A DNA stretch of 64,000 bases from Ailurus styani (Eukaryota; Chordata; Mammalia; Carnivora; Ailuridae): NCBI GenBank assembly GCA_002007465.1, contig LNAC01001224.1, positions 218,831 through 282,830 on the forward strand, in the 5' to 3' direction. The translations under genes and the position numbers were made by a program. The notes below the pieces were generated by a model. It was not told the DNA's origin. It saw only the letters and a program-made list of their open reading frames with translations, and did no database searches. Of this stretch, positions 36,026-48,600 are shown piece by piece. Every line of letters begins with the position of its first letter. Within the stretch, counting starts at the first letter, position 1.

Positions 36026-36325
36026 TAAATTCTTTTTTTCTTTATTTAAGTGGTTTATTGTGTGTTTGCTTTATTTAATTTTACATTTTTTTATTATTCT
36101 GTTATGTTATTCCCCATACACTACTTCATTATTTTTGATGTAGTGTTCCATGATCCACTGTTTGCATGTAAAACCCAGTGCTCCATGCAATAGGTGCCCT
36201 CCTTAATACCCATCACTGGAGAAACCCATCCCTCCTACCCCCCGCTCTGAAACCCTCATTTGTTTCCCTGAGTGCATAGACTCTCGTGGTTTGTCTCCCC
36301 TTCTGATTTCCCTGCCTTCTTTTGT
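36026..36325 (-). mobile_element. L1 3' end, antisense
   Basis: About 300 bases of antisense L1 3' UTR ('gtagtgttccatgatccact', 'ggtgccctccttaatacccatc', 'ggtttgtctcccc'), inserted within unit C. Units B and D lack it at the homologous point. Confidence 0.88.
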
Positions 36326-36632
36326 TTTGCCATAATTTCCTGAGTGGCCATCTTCTAAATATATGCAAGCAATACTATGTCTAAAATATCAAACTTAACT
36401 TTTAAAGATCTAGCTATAGTTCCCAAGTAAGATAGGATGAAATAGGATAATGTAAAACTAAGGATGATGGTTTTCACGATGCTGATGTTGACAGGCAATG
36501 TTTCTCAAGCACCTTCTGTGAACAATGTCCTGAACTACACACTCATTTATGTGTTTTGGAGGCAGCAATTTTAGTCTGTATTTCTTTCATTTAAGTCCCA
36601 ATCAGTGGAATTTACCTCTGTTTAAAATGTCC

Positions 36633-39600
36633 TTTACATACGACCAGAGGAAAAAAGTCAGAAATACTGGGCCATTAAAGCAAACCCAAGTTGGTCTCCC
36701 TCAAGTCTAGCTAGGTATTATATCTGCTTTCCTTAAACACATTCATTCTATGTACACATTTGGTATAGTCAAAGGAACAAATCAAGCTCTGCCAGCTCCA
36801 GAAATCAGCAAGAACCCGCCTCCTATTATATCAGTCACATTAGCAACTTATACATTTCTGGCCACACAGAAGGCCTATTATTCAACATTGGTAAAGTTTC
36901 TCAGGTCATCTGAAATGATCCCATGGTAAATATAGTTGTAAAAATCCAAGCCAAACTATACCCGTAGTCATCTGTCCATAAATGGAGTCACCAATGTGTA
37001 ACCTCACTTCTTTTTTCCAAATTATCCAGTTGGGAGTTTTCAGGTAAAGCCTGAAACTCAGCAGGAGGACAAATTCCTGACTATGAAAAAAACAAACCCA
37101 CAGGATTTTTCTAGAATCAGTCTTTCATCAGTGACATATGAGAGAAGTGATAAGAGTACTAACTCTTATTCCACAGTGGTCTCTTGAAAATAGCATGATT
37201 TTCTTCTGCTCTAGAATCATGATCCTTATAAGTGCTTCTACCAGTTTGTATTTATTCCTACTTTTGTCCAGTGATCTTTCTATATCATCAGATTTTCAAG
37301 CTCAACCATACTATTTTTCCATCTTTACACAGGACTGACTATAACAAGGGCTGTGCTAATACATCTTTGGGCACACGCCCAGGCAGATATCCTAATCTCT
37401 GATAACAAAGGAATCAAAGGACTGACCTCAAGACACTTGGTAATGGGGCTACATTTGCAGTTGGGATGAAGTTAGGATCCACCCTAAAATATCTTAGGAA
37501 TGCATATTTTCAAATTTAATTCCAAAGATATTGTGTCTTGGGCATCAATATAGTTTCCCTCAGTACACATGAGTTTAAACAAATAATGATGATCTATGTC
37601 AGGTAACACAAACAAAAAATGTTATGAAATGGTGAAGATATAAAATTGAGGAACTGTATCATTGTTCATCTCACTTTATCCAAACTAATCCTAAAAATAC
37701 TTCTGATGGAGACATCAACTGCAAAGATTTCACAAGTCTGCATATTTGAAAGGACTCACAAGAAATCACAAAACATAATCACATAATGCTTTTTTCTGAA
37801 GACCAATGATACTGTGAACTGATAAACAGAGTACAGGCAAGCACTGAAGGTCGAACACATGTTCAAACAATCTCCTAAGAGTCTTTGCTCACACAGACAA
37901 ACAAGCTTCATCTCCGGTTGAACCACCAAGACCAGCAATAGATAAGTGTGGGCTTCATGGAAGCTCAGGGAGGAAGTTTGCAATGAGGTATTTATGTCCC
38001 TCTGGTCAAGTCAGTTATGCCAAGTAAAAACCAACAGCAAAAAAACAAAAAACAAAAAAAAACTGTTTCTTGGCATCATCAAGGGAGTTTTAGACTTTAA
38101 GAAATACATCAAAAATCCCACCAGTCTATTCAAGACAATGGTCAAAGCCCTGCATGACCAGAGATAAGACTTTCCTGCTGACTCTTGGTCAAGATTAAAT
38201 CACTCATTATCATTCTTTCTCCTGCATGTTTTGCATGATTTATAAAACAGGTAAAACAATAGACCAAGTGTAAAGTGCTAATATCTTGTATCATCAAATA
38301 AGAGATTGGTATTGTTTAAAGAATCATTTCAGCTAATCAAATATTCTACCGCAAACTTATTCACAAACAAGCCCAAGCTGGAGAACTATTTAATCTCCTT
38401 TGATTAGGGAAATTAAAATTGTAGGAAAAGTATCAATAGGCAGATTTAGTGTAGCAATTAATTAATTGTTAACTAATTCTAGTTTCTCCTCTAACCAATC
38501 AGATTTCATCATACGAACATCATGGGAGATGTTAATTCCACTTCCTAATATATTGGATTGGTATCAGTATTAGAGATTTTGTTGAAATCAAATTACTCCT
38601 ACCAGTTATACCTGTATTAAACCAAAGAACAGTTACATTATTATTGATTTAATGGCTCCCTTTCTACCAGCAATTACTTCTTGCTACTGAATTCATTCTC
38701 ACTCAGACCCCTCACTGGATATAACCCTAGGTTTCCCACACCTTCCAGTCATCCAAGTCCCCTGCTGCAGGCTGCATTGCCAGTCCATTGACTATTGCCC
38801 AAACCTAAGAAAAGTCATACTATATCACTACAGTTATAATCTGGATCTTCTGGTACCACAAGGAATACCATTCTTAACACACTGAGTATATTTATAGTTT
38901 CCTCTTCGATTAATCAGCTCCTATTCAGCCACATTCCAGACTGAGTGATGGCTCTCCACATTGCAGCCACCATCTATACACCAAATAGGCATCCACCATA
39001 AATTGCTCATAGGGAAGGACCCATTCAGGTATGAGGTTAGGTAACCCCTCAGGAGGATCTAATACGACTCAAAGGCAAGGCACTCACTCATTCATGTGTG
39101 CAATGGGTTCCCTCTTTCACAAAGCCTATATTTCTATTTCTATTTAATAAAAGAAACTTTCTGCTCATTTCCCTCCCTACTAGAATGATTCTCTAATATA
39201 ACCCAGGACTTCTGGGTATTTCAGATCTCAAAATAATATTATATCCTTCAGTAAAAATACAAGCAGTTTCAAATAATGTCCAATAACAAGCTAGCAATCA
39301 CCATGTAAACACTGTACACTCTTTGGCTATTTGAGGCAACTTCCCAGTTCAAAAGCCCACTGATGCATCTCTAGGTGGCAGTTCTGGCATCCCTTACAGA
39401 AGGCATTACTAGGAAAGAGAAATTGGTCTCCTGATTCTCTTTCTAGGAACAGGGAAGCATCACCCAGAAGAAATCCCATAGTTTTTCTCTTCTCCCATTG
39501 ACCAAAATTATGTCACATGCCCGCCCTTAAATTGATCACTGAAAAGAGGAGCGCGTTACCATAATTGTTTTAGACTAATCCAGAATCACAACTATGGCCT

Positions 39601-39860
39601 GGGGATGGACCACGCTTTCCCCAAAACACCTGAAGAAATGGAGTTTCGTGAGAAAGAAAGTGGCTGGGAAATAGCCACCCTGGGGGCAAAAGTGTCTGTA
39701 ATGCCTAATGTGCCTCCACTGACTACTCTCCCTACATCTGTAATCAATCTCTCTCTCTGCCCTTGCCCCACACTTCCCTCTTAGCTCTTTGCCCCTGGCA
39801 TTTCAACATGAACAAGTATCTCCCATCCCACAAAATATTCACCCACATGCTGATGTCCCA
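36633..39860. other. Long spacer, no gene recognised
   Basis: About 3.2 kb with only short chance ORFs (largest about 75 codons) and no similarity to the OR units. The texture (mixed composition, 'aataaaagaaactttctgctc' near 39147) could reflect an old LTR element or other decayed transposon, but I could not identify one. Confidence 0.45.
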
Positions 39861-39864
39861 CTCA

Positions 39865-39985
39865 GTGACTAATTTCATTCTTGTAACAACTCTATGAAAT
39901 AATGTTATCTCTATTTTGCAGAAAAGGAAACTGAGGTATGTGGAAGGTAACATACCCAAGCTCCCAAAGCTTAGCCAGGATTCAA
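39865..39985 (-). mobile_element. MIR fragment
   Basis: Antisense MIR core: 'tctattttgcagaaaaggaaactgagg' type sequence followed by 'taacatacccaagctccc'. Confidence 0.75.
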
Positions 39986-40639
39986 TAAATACAAGCCAAC
40001 AGTATCACAGTAGTAGAAAATGCAAAAACTTCTCTCAATTCACTTCAGAAAAATGTTTTCTAAGTATGTTCTATGTATATCACACTTCTTGGATGAACTT
40101 ATACACGATATTCCAGTATTCCTCCCAATAACACCAATTTATATAGGGCTCTTTTTCAGGCCCTAGTAAGTGAAATGACATACATAGAATCTTGTAAATA
40201 GAAGACCTGGGTTACACACCCAAGTTTATGGTTTTGGTGTATTATTTCTTTAGGAAACCACCACATCCCATTCATGTAGAGGATGTCCTTGGTCCTCAGT
40301 CTGAGCATCTACTTGGCCTTCCTTCCACTCTGCACCATCAGGAAATTTCCAGAAACAAAATTTCCAAGATAATGTTTAAGCAGATTTCCCATATTGGAGC
40401 CAAAGGTAGGAAAAGAAGATTGAAAAAAAAAAAGTCCTCCTTTCTCTGTGGCTTTCCTCATGGTCACTGCTGCACCTGGGATCCGTCTGAGGAATGAGTC
40501 CTGCCTGCCACTGCTGGGAGAACCAGAGACTCCACAGAATTCCCCAGGGTCTGTATCAGCACCCCCATGCCAATCATTCCCAGTGCATGAGACACATCAC
40601 AGAATCAGTGTCTAACTGGTACAACAGCATAATTGTTAG
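39986..40639. other. Spacer, no gene recognised
   Basis: Contains an 89-codon open frame at about 40228-40497, but it has no recognisable domain and no family resemblance; I treat it as chance. Confidence 0.45.
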
Positions 40640-40830
40640 AGCTCAGGCTTAGAATTAGATCCATTTGTATTTAAATCCAGGCCCTATAGAAGATTAGCTT
40701 CTCTGATTTTGACCAAATGATGCTCACAGTGAGCATCACCTTCTTTACACATAAAATAGAATAAGCAATACCTTCTTCATGAGATTATGTGATAATTATA
40801 TGAAATACCATTCTTAGCAGAGTGACATTA
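40640..40830 (+). mobile_element. MIR fragment
   Basis: Sense MIR: 'agagctcaggcttagaatta' through 'cttctttacacataaaatag' and 'gagattatgtgataattata'. Confidence 0.7.
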
Positions 40831-41047
40831 ATTTATTACTTGTCAGTTATCATTGTGTCCACATATCCGTTATCCCTACAACCTTTTCAGGGACTCCCAA
40901 ATTCACTGTCAGATTTCCTTAGTGATGACAAGATCAAATATTCATACAAAGATTTTGGAATTATAGTGATGTATGATTCAATATTCAATAATTTAAAACA
41001 TTCTTCTCTCCTTCTGTATATGCCCTGATACTTGCAACCAAAAGAGT

Positions 41048-41175
41048 AAGAATAGATAGATGATAGATAAATCTATAGATAATTGATAGATGACAGATAG
41101 ATAGATAGATAATAAATAGATGATGATAGATGATGATGATAGGAAGATAAATGGTTGATAGATAGATAGAAAGCT
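41048..41175. repeat. Imperfect (GATA)n/(GATGAT)n microsatellite
   Basis: Interrupted GATA tetranucleotide array with GAT-rich interruptions, about 125 bases. Likely length-variable. Confidence 0.93.
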
Positions 41176-41224
41176 AGAGTCTATTCCTGCCAGAAACCCA
41201 AACTTGTCACACCATGATCTTGAT

Positions 41225-41440
41225 GTTCTGTACAGAAAATAGACAGCTGTGAACATTTTCTCTATGCCAGAAACCATTCCAGCACTTCATATGCATTATC
41301 TTGTAGAACACCTACAACAGTCCTGTGATCGGTAGCATTATCACTCCCTTTTTATAGATATGGGAACTCAGGTAATAAAGAGGCTAAGGACCTTGCCCAA
41401 AATCACACAGTTAACAATAGAAGAGGCCAAAATTTTTCTT
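41225..41440 (-). mobile_element. MIR fragment
   Basis: Antisense MIR: 'cttcatatgcattatcttgt', 'tttttatagatatgggaactc', 'ccttgcccaaaatcacacag'. Confidence 0.8.
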
Positions 41441-41529
41441 TTCGGCATGATTCACATTTTTAATATTAAGAGTACTTTCTCTAGCCTACATGTGTCTATC
41501 CTTCCAGCATTTGCAGTAGAATAGCAGTT

Positions 41530-41660
41530 TTTCAGTGGCTTAAGATGTTATCCTGTGTTATCTTGCTCAATCCCCCCTACAGTTCTGTGAGGTAAGTATT
41601 ATTAAAGCTATTTTATAGACTTTGACTGGCTCATGCACCTATACCCGCATGACTAGAACA
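41530..41660 (-). mobile_element. MIR fragment
   Basis: Antisense MIR-like: 'cagttctgtgaggtaagtat' and 'ctattttatagac'. Confidence 0.6.
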
Positions 41661-42151
41661 TTCTGTGCCTTTCATTCCAGACCCTAAGATCATCCCCTAA
41701 ACACAGTCCTAGAGGGGCTGCTAGCCTACCCAGTTGGCCTTCCTCTACCCCCTTGGTCATAGATGCCATGACCACAAGATAGATGATAAACTGGTCTGGT
41801 TGCCATTTGTTGAAGCTGCTAATTCTAATTCTCAGGAGTTGAGAGGTCAGAGCCACCCTAATTCCTTACACTTGTGCAATACCCTTTAAATAGTTCCCTG
41901 AAACCACCCTTGAAAATATTGACAAAGATGGACCCAGGAAGACCACATAAAAATAACCAGCCACACATCACAGAAGCTCTTTGGTTCTGAGTTTCCAACA
42001 TACTTGGATCCAGACTCCCAAGGACCAAAAAAAATAACTCTGGGCTGAGCACAGCCATACTAAGAGAAAGACTTATAGGAGCTAACTTCAGCTAACTTGC
42101 CTGCTACTCCAAGGCATCTTTCATTTGTTGCTGATTGTATGCTGCTTGCAA
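41661..42151. other. Spacer, no gene recognised
   Basis: Non-coding; no repeat recognised. Its paralogue, if any, would lie left of the window start. Confidence 0.45.
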
Positions 42152-42413
42152 TCCCTAATGTTTGTCCTTTTACAAAGTATGCTATTTTCAAGGCTTTATA
42201 TCAGTGTAAATCACAGATCAAGTAGCTTTTATAATATACTTCATCTGGTCACAAAATAAATAAATACATACATACATACATACATACATACATACTGGCA
42301 AATGTGTAGTAAGGTGGTTTGGAGAGAGATGTCCTCCAATGGTGTTTTTTATTTCCCCAACAATTTCATATGAAGCATAACACTTTAGAAGCTCAGTAAA
42401 GAAATTTATTATC
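42152..42413 (+). repeat. Left flank of L1 copy 2, paralogous to 1-237
   Basis: Matches the window start, with a (AAAT)/(CATA)n microsatellite at 42256-42297 that is only A-rich in the other copy. It ends with AAATTTATTATC at 42402-42413, the intact left target-site copy of the L1. Confidence 0.87.
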
Positions 42414-44058
42414 AGGGAGGAGCAAGACAGCGGAGGAGCAGAAAATCGATTATCATCAGGTCCCAGGAGTTCAGCCAGATAGTTATCAAATCATTCTCAA
42501 CACCTACAAACTCAATAGGAGATAGAAGAGAAGAGCAGCAATTCTAGGAACAGAAAATCAACCACTTTCCAGAAGGTAGGACTTGGAGAGAAGTAAATCT
42601 GAGGCAACCTATGGGAAGATAAACGTGGTGGGGAGGGGCCAGCTCCCAGCAAGCGGTAGAGCAGCTAAGCACAAAATGGGAACTTTTAGAAGTCTGCTCC
42701 ACCGAGGAACCTCGCTCCAGAGGCTAACTAAGCAGGGGGTGGAACCCTCAAGGGGACAGTGTGGTCTCTGGATCCGTGGGGTCACAAAAAGACCAGGGGT
42801 GTCTGAGTGTGGCAGAGCTCCCAAGTATCAGAGTGGGGAAGCAGCTGCAGAGACAGAGCCAAGGAGTGGACTCTCAGCTCAGGGTTACCTTAAACTATAA
42901 TCCGAGGCACAGTTGGGCCACTGCTCTTCAAGCAGGGACCCCACAAGTGACACATCTGGAGAGACTCACCTTCCTCCTCCGAGGGGAAGCAGGGTGGGAG
43001 CATGCTGCCAGAATCTGCTGGGTTTGGAGACTCCAAACAGGGCCCTGCGCCAGAGATATAAACACTCGGTCACAGGCTGGGTGAGCTCAGAGTGCGGCCA
43101 GAGACCAGGGAAACAGAATGGATTGACGGCTTTTCTCTGAGGGTGCACTGAGGAGTGGGGCCCCAAGCTCTCGGCTCCTGTGGGGTGGGAGACTGGGAGC
43201 CACCATCTTCATTCCCATCCTCCAAAGCTGTACGGAAAGCTTTCAGGGAACAAAAGCTACCGAGAGCAAAACCTAGCAGGTTGCTTAGCCCACCCCTGGC
43301 AAGGGCGGTGCAATTCCACCTCAGGCAAAGACATTTGAGGATCACTGCAACAGACCCCTCCCCTAGAAGATCAGCAAGAACATCCAGCCAAGACCAGGTT
43401 CACTGATCAATGAGAACTGTGGAACTCCAGAGTTAGGGAAAGCAACACATAGAATTCATGGCTCTTTTCCCATGATTCTTTAGTCTTTCAAACTTAATTT
43501 TTTTTATTTTTTTCTTATTCTATTTTCTAAATTTTTCCTCTTTCCTATTTTAACATTTTTAACTATTTTTATCTTATCAATATGTTTTTAAAAATCTTTT
43601 AATTTTCATTGTTACAGTCATATTTTATCCCTTCATTGTATTTAACCTTATTTTTTGTAAACATATAGGTTATTTTTCTTTAAAATTTTGGGACACAATT
43701 CCTTCTAATAGATGAAAATATGCCCTAAATCTACTGCATGGCTTTGTTCTAGTCTCCAGCCTGGTCGCATTCTTTCCTCTTTTTTTCTCCCTCTTTTCAA
43801 CAAACTTCTTATCTTATAGATTCCTTTTTTAGAATCATTTTTAATTTTCATCTTTACAGTCATATTCCACTTCTTCATCTTGTAACAGACCAAAATACAC
43901 CCAACATCAAGTGTGTGGCTCTGTTATATTCTTTTTTTTTTTTTCCTTTTTCTCCCCTTTTCTACTCCCCCCAGCTTTGGGTCTCTTCTGATTTGGTTAG
44001 TGTATATTTCCCTGGGGTCATCGCTACCCTTTTAGTATTTTGTTCTCTCATTTATATG

Positions 44059-44261
44059 TTTTTTTTAAGATTTTATTTATTCATTTGACACAGACAGAGA
44101 GATTACAAGTAGGCAGAGAGGCAGGCAGAGAGAGAGGAGAGAGGAGGAAGCAGGCTCCCTGCTAAGCAGACAGCCCAATGTGGGCCTCGATCCCAGGACT
44201 CTGGGATCATGACCTGAGCCGAAGGCAGTGGCTTTAACCCACTGAGCCACCCAGGCGCCCC
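44059..44261 (-). mobile_element. Can-SINE, antisense
   Basis: Reverse-complement SINE ending 'gagccacccaggcgcccc', flanked by CTCATTTA(T/C)AT copies. Copy 1 has an empty site near 1968. Confidence 0.94.
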
Positions 44262-44565
44262 CTCATTTACATATTCTTATCTGGATAAAATGACAAGACA
44301 GAAAAACTCACCACAAAAGAAAGAACAAGAAGCAGTACCGATGGCTAGGGACTGAATCAATATGGACATTAGTAATATGTCAGAACTAGAGATCAGAGTG
44401 ATTATTATCAAGGTGCTAGCTGGGCTCAAAAAAAGCATGGAAGACACTGGAGAATCCCTTCCTGGAAAAATAAAATCCCTTTATGGAGAAATAAAAGAAC
44501 TAAAATCTAACCAAGTTGAAATCTAAAAAGCTATTAAGGAGGTGCAATAAAAAATGGAGGTTCTT

Positions 44566-44768
44566 GAGGTGCCTGGGTAGCTCAATGTGTTAAGTCTCTG
44601 CCTTCAGCTCAGGTCATGATCTCAGGGTCCTGGAATCAAGTCCCACATTGGGCTCTCTGCTCAGCGGGGAGCCTGCTTCTCCCTCTCTCTCTGCCTGCCT
44701 CTCTGCCTGCTTGTGATCTCTCCCTCTCTCTGTCAAATAAATAAATAAAATAATTTTTTTTAAAAAAG
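44566..44768 (+). mobile_element. Can-SINE
   Basis: Sense SINE inside the ORF1 remnant, flanked by GGAGG(T/C)TCTT copies. Copy 1 has an empty site near 2245. Confidence 0.93.
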
Positions 44769-44780
44769 GAGGCTCTTACT

Positions 44781-44846
44781 GCTAGGATAAATGAGGCAGA
44801 AGAGAGAATTAGTGCTAGGACAGATGAGGCAGAAGAGAGAATTAGT
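44781..44846 (+). repeat. 33-bp tandem duplication in L1 ORF1
   Basis: GCTAGGATAAATGAGGCAGA... at 44781-44813 is repeated at 44814-44846 with two changes. Copy 1 has a single copy near 2255. Confidence 0.88.
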
Positions 44847-45619
44847 GATACAGAAGATCAAATGTTAGAGAATAAAGAAGCTAAGCAAAAGAGACAAACA
44901 ACTACTGAACCACAAAGTGAGAATTCGAGAGATAAGTGATACCATAAGATGAAACAATATTAGAATAATTGAGATCTGAAACAAAGAAGAAAGAGAGACA
45001 GGGACACAAGGTATATTAGAGCAAATTATAGCAGAAAGTTTCCCTAATTTGGTGAAGGGAACAACCATCAAAATCCAAGAGGCACAGAGAATCCCCCTCA
45101 AAATCAATAAAAATAGTTCTACATCCCATCATGTAATAGTAAAACTTACAAGTCTTAATGACAAAGATAAAATCCTGAAAGCAGCTTGGGACAACAGGTC
45201 TGTTACATACAATGGTAGAAATATTAGACAGTCGACCTATCCACAGAGATCTAACAGGCCAGAAAGGACTGGCATGATATATTCAGAGCACTAAACGAGA
45301 AAAATAGGCACCCAAGAATGCTATAACCAGCTAGGCTGTCACTGAAAATAGAAAGAGAGAGAAAAAGCTTCCAGCACAAACAAAAATTAAAAGAACTTGC
45401 AAATACCAAGCCAGGCCTACACGAAATATTGAAAGGGGTCCTCTAAGCAAAGACAGAGCCTAAAAGTAACAGACCAGAAAGGAAGAGAGACACCATACAG
45501 TAACAGTCACCTTACAGGCAATACAATGGTATAAATTCACATCTTTCAATACTTACCTTGAATGTAAATGGGCTAAATGCCCCAATCAAAAGACATAGGG
45601 TATCAGAATTGATTTTAAA

Positions 45620-48600
45620 AAAAAAAAAGACCCATCGATATGCTGTCTACAAGAAACTCATTTTAGACCCATAGACACCTCCAGATTTAAAGTGAGGGGG
45701 TGGAAAACAATTTATCATATTAATGGACATCAAAAGAAAGCTGACATGGCAACACTTATATCAGATAAATTATATTTTAAGCCAAAACCTATGAAAAGAG
45801 ATGAGGAAGGACACTATATCATACTTAAAGGATCTGTCCAACAAGAAGATCTAACAATTTTAAATATCTATGCCCCTAACATTGGAGTAGCCCATTATAT
45901 AAACCAATTAATAACAAAATCAAAGAAATATATAAAAAATAATAGTAGGGACTTTAACACCCCCCTCACTGAAATGGACAGATTATCTAAGCAAAAGATC
46001 AAAAAGGAAATAAAGACTTTAAATGACACACTGGACCAGTTGGACATCACAGATATATTCAGAACATTCCACCCCAAAACAACAGAATACACACTCTTCT
46101 CTAGTACACATGGAACATTCTCCAGAATAGATCACATCCTGGGACACAAATCAGGTCTCAATTGGTACCAAAAGATTGGGATCATTCCCTGCATATTTTT
46201 AGGCCACAATGCTTTCAAACTAGAACCTAATCACAAGAGGAAAGTTGGAAAGAATTCAAATACATGGAGGATAGAGAGCATTCTACTAAAGAATGAATGG
46301 ATCAACCAGGAAATTAAAGAAGACTTTAAAAAATTCACGGAAACAAATGAAAATGAAAACACAACTGTTCAAAATCTTTGGGACACAGCAAAGGCAGTCC
46401 TGAGAGGTAAGTATATAGCAGTACAAGCCTTTCTCAAGAAACAAGAAAAGTGTCAAATACACAACCTAACCCTATACCTAAAGGAGCTGGAGAAAGAACA
46501 GCAAAGAAAGCCTAAACCAGCAGGAGAAGAGAAATAATAAAGATCAGAGCAGAAATCAATGACATAGAAACAAAAAGAACAGTAGAACAAATCAATGAAA
46601 CTATCACCTGGTTCTTTGAAAGAATTAATAATATTGATAAACCCCTGGCCAGACTTATCAAAAAGACAAGAGAAAGGACCCAAATTTATAAAATCATGAA
46701 TGAAAGAGAAGAGATCACAACCAACACCAAAAAAATACAAACAATTATAAGAACATATTATGAGCAACTATACACCAGCAAATTTGACAATCTGGAAGAA
46801 GTAAATGCATTCCTGGGATGTATAAACTACCAAAACTGAACCAGGAGGAACTAGAAAACATGAACAGATACATAACCAATAAGGAGATTGAAGCAGTCAT
46901 CAAAATCTCCCAAAAAACAAGAGCCCAGGGCCAGAAGGCTTCCCAGGGGAATTCTACCAAACATTTAAAGAAGAATTAATACCTATTCTCCTGAAACTGT
47001 TCCAAAAAAGAGAAATGGAAGGAAACCTTCCAAACTCATTTTATGAGGCCAGCATTACCTTGATCCCAAAACCAAAGACCCCATCAAAAAGGAGAATTAC
47101 AGACCAATATCCTTGATGAACACGGATGCAAAAATTCTCACCAAAATACTACCCAATAGGATCCAACAGTACATTAAAAGGATTATTCACCACGACCAAG
47201 TGGATTTACTCCTGGACTACAACGTTGGTTCAACATCCACAAATCAATCAATGTGATACAATACATTAATAAAAGAACAAGAACCAGATGATACTCTCAA
47301 TAGATGCTGAAAAAGCATTTGACAAAGTACAGCATCCTTTCTTGATCAAAAAGCTTCACAGTGTAGGGATGGAGGGTATATATCTCAATATCATCAAACC
47401 CTCTATGAAAAACCCACAGAGAATATCATTCTCAATGGGGAAAAACTGAGAGCTTTTCCCTCATGGCAGGGATATCCACTATCACCACTGCTATTCAACA
47501 TAGTACTAGAAGTCCTAGCCTCCAGAATCAGACAAAAAGAAATAAAAGGCATCTGAATTGGCAAAGAAGAAGTCAAACTCTCATTCTTTGAGGATGATAT
47601 GATATTTTCTGTGGAACACCCAAAACACTTCACCCCAAAACTGCTAGAACTCATACAGGAATTCAGTAATGTGTCAGGATATAAAATCGATGCACAGAAA
47701 TCAGTTGCATTTCTATACACCAAGAGCAAGACAGAAGAAAGAGCATTTAAGGAGTCAATCCCATTTACAATTGCACCCAAAACCATAAGATACCTAGGAA
47801 TAAACCTAACCAAAGAGGTAAGTAATCTGTACTCAGAAAACTATAACGTACTCATGAAAGAAATTGAGGAAGACACAAAGAAATGGAAAAATGTTCCATG
47901 ATCATGGATTGGAAAAACAAATATTGTGAAAATCTCTATGCTACCTAAAGCAATCTACACATTTAATGCAATCCCTATCAAAATACCATCAATTTTTTTC
48001 AAAGAAATGGAACAAAGAATCCTAAAATTTATATGGAACCAGAAAAGACCCCGAATAGCCAGAGGAATGTTGAAAAAGAAAACCAAAGTTGGAGGCATCA
48101 CAATTCCAGACTTCAAGCTCTATTACAAAGCTGTCATCATCAAGACAGCATGGTACTGGCACAGAAACAGACACATGGATCAATGGAACAGAATAGAGAG
48201 CCCAGAAATGGACACTCAACTCTATGGTCAACTAATCTTCAACAGAGCAGGAAAAAATGTCTAATGGAAAAAAGACAGTCTCTTCAGCAACTGATGTTGG
48301 GAAAATTGGACAGCCACATGCAGAAGAATGAAACTGGACTATTTCCTTACACCACACACAAAAATAGACTCAAAATGGATGAAACACCTCAATGTTGAGA
48401 CAGGAATCCATCAAAACCCTTGAGGAGAACACAGGCAGCAACATCTTTGACCTCAACCACAGCAACTTCTTCCTAGAAACATCACCAAAGGCAAGGGAAG
48501 CAAGGGTAAAAATGAACTACTGGGACTTCATCAAGGTCAAAAGCTTTTGCACAGCAAAGGAAACAGTCAAGAAACCAAAAGACAACTGACAGAATGGGAG

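Larger units (their letters stand above)
29685..36632 (+). repeat. OR duplication unit C
   Basis: Colinear with units B and D: 'acagactgtaagtgagcaaaattg' opening, OR gene 3, 3' flank with MIR at 34877, and a terminal block ending near 36632. Additional insertions are SINEs at 30486, 32252 and 32581 and an antisense L1 end at 36026. Confidence 0.85.
44290..45440 (+). pseudogene. L1 ORF1 remnant (copy 2)
   Basis: Broken by a SINE at 44566, a 33-base tandem duplication at 44781-44846 and several stops. The C-terminal RNA-binding region is readable at about 45100-45240 (IVKLTSLNDKDKILKAA, SVTYNGRNIR). No intact protein. Confidence 0.75.

Noticed and set aside
40228..40497. 89-codon frame in the spacer
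   Set aside because: No family resemblance, low-complexity Lys run, and no sign of exon structure. Treated as chance.
41048..41175. GATA array as a CRISPR-like or satellite structure
   Set aside because: Units are 4 bases with irregular interruptions and there are no spacers; it is an ordinary microsatellite.
42583..43406. Cluster of overlapping open frames of 66-107 codons on both strands
   Set aside because: All fall in the GC-rich 5' UTR of L1 copy 2. No domain, and the homologous frames in copy 1 are not conserved.
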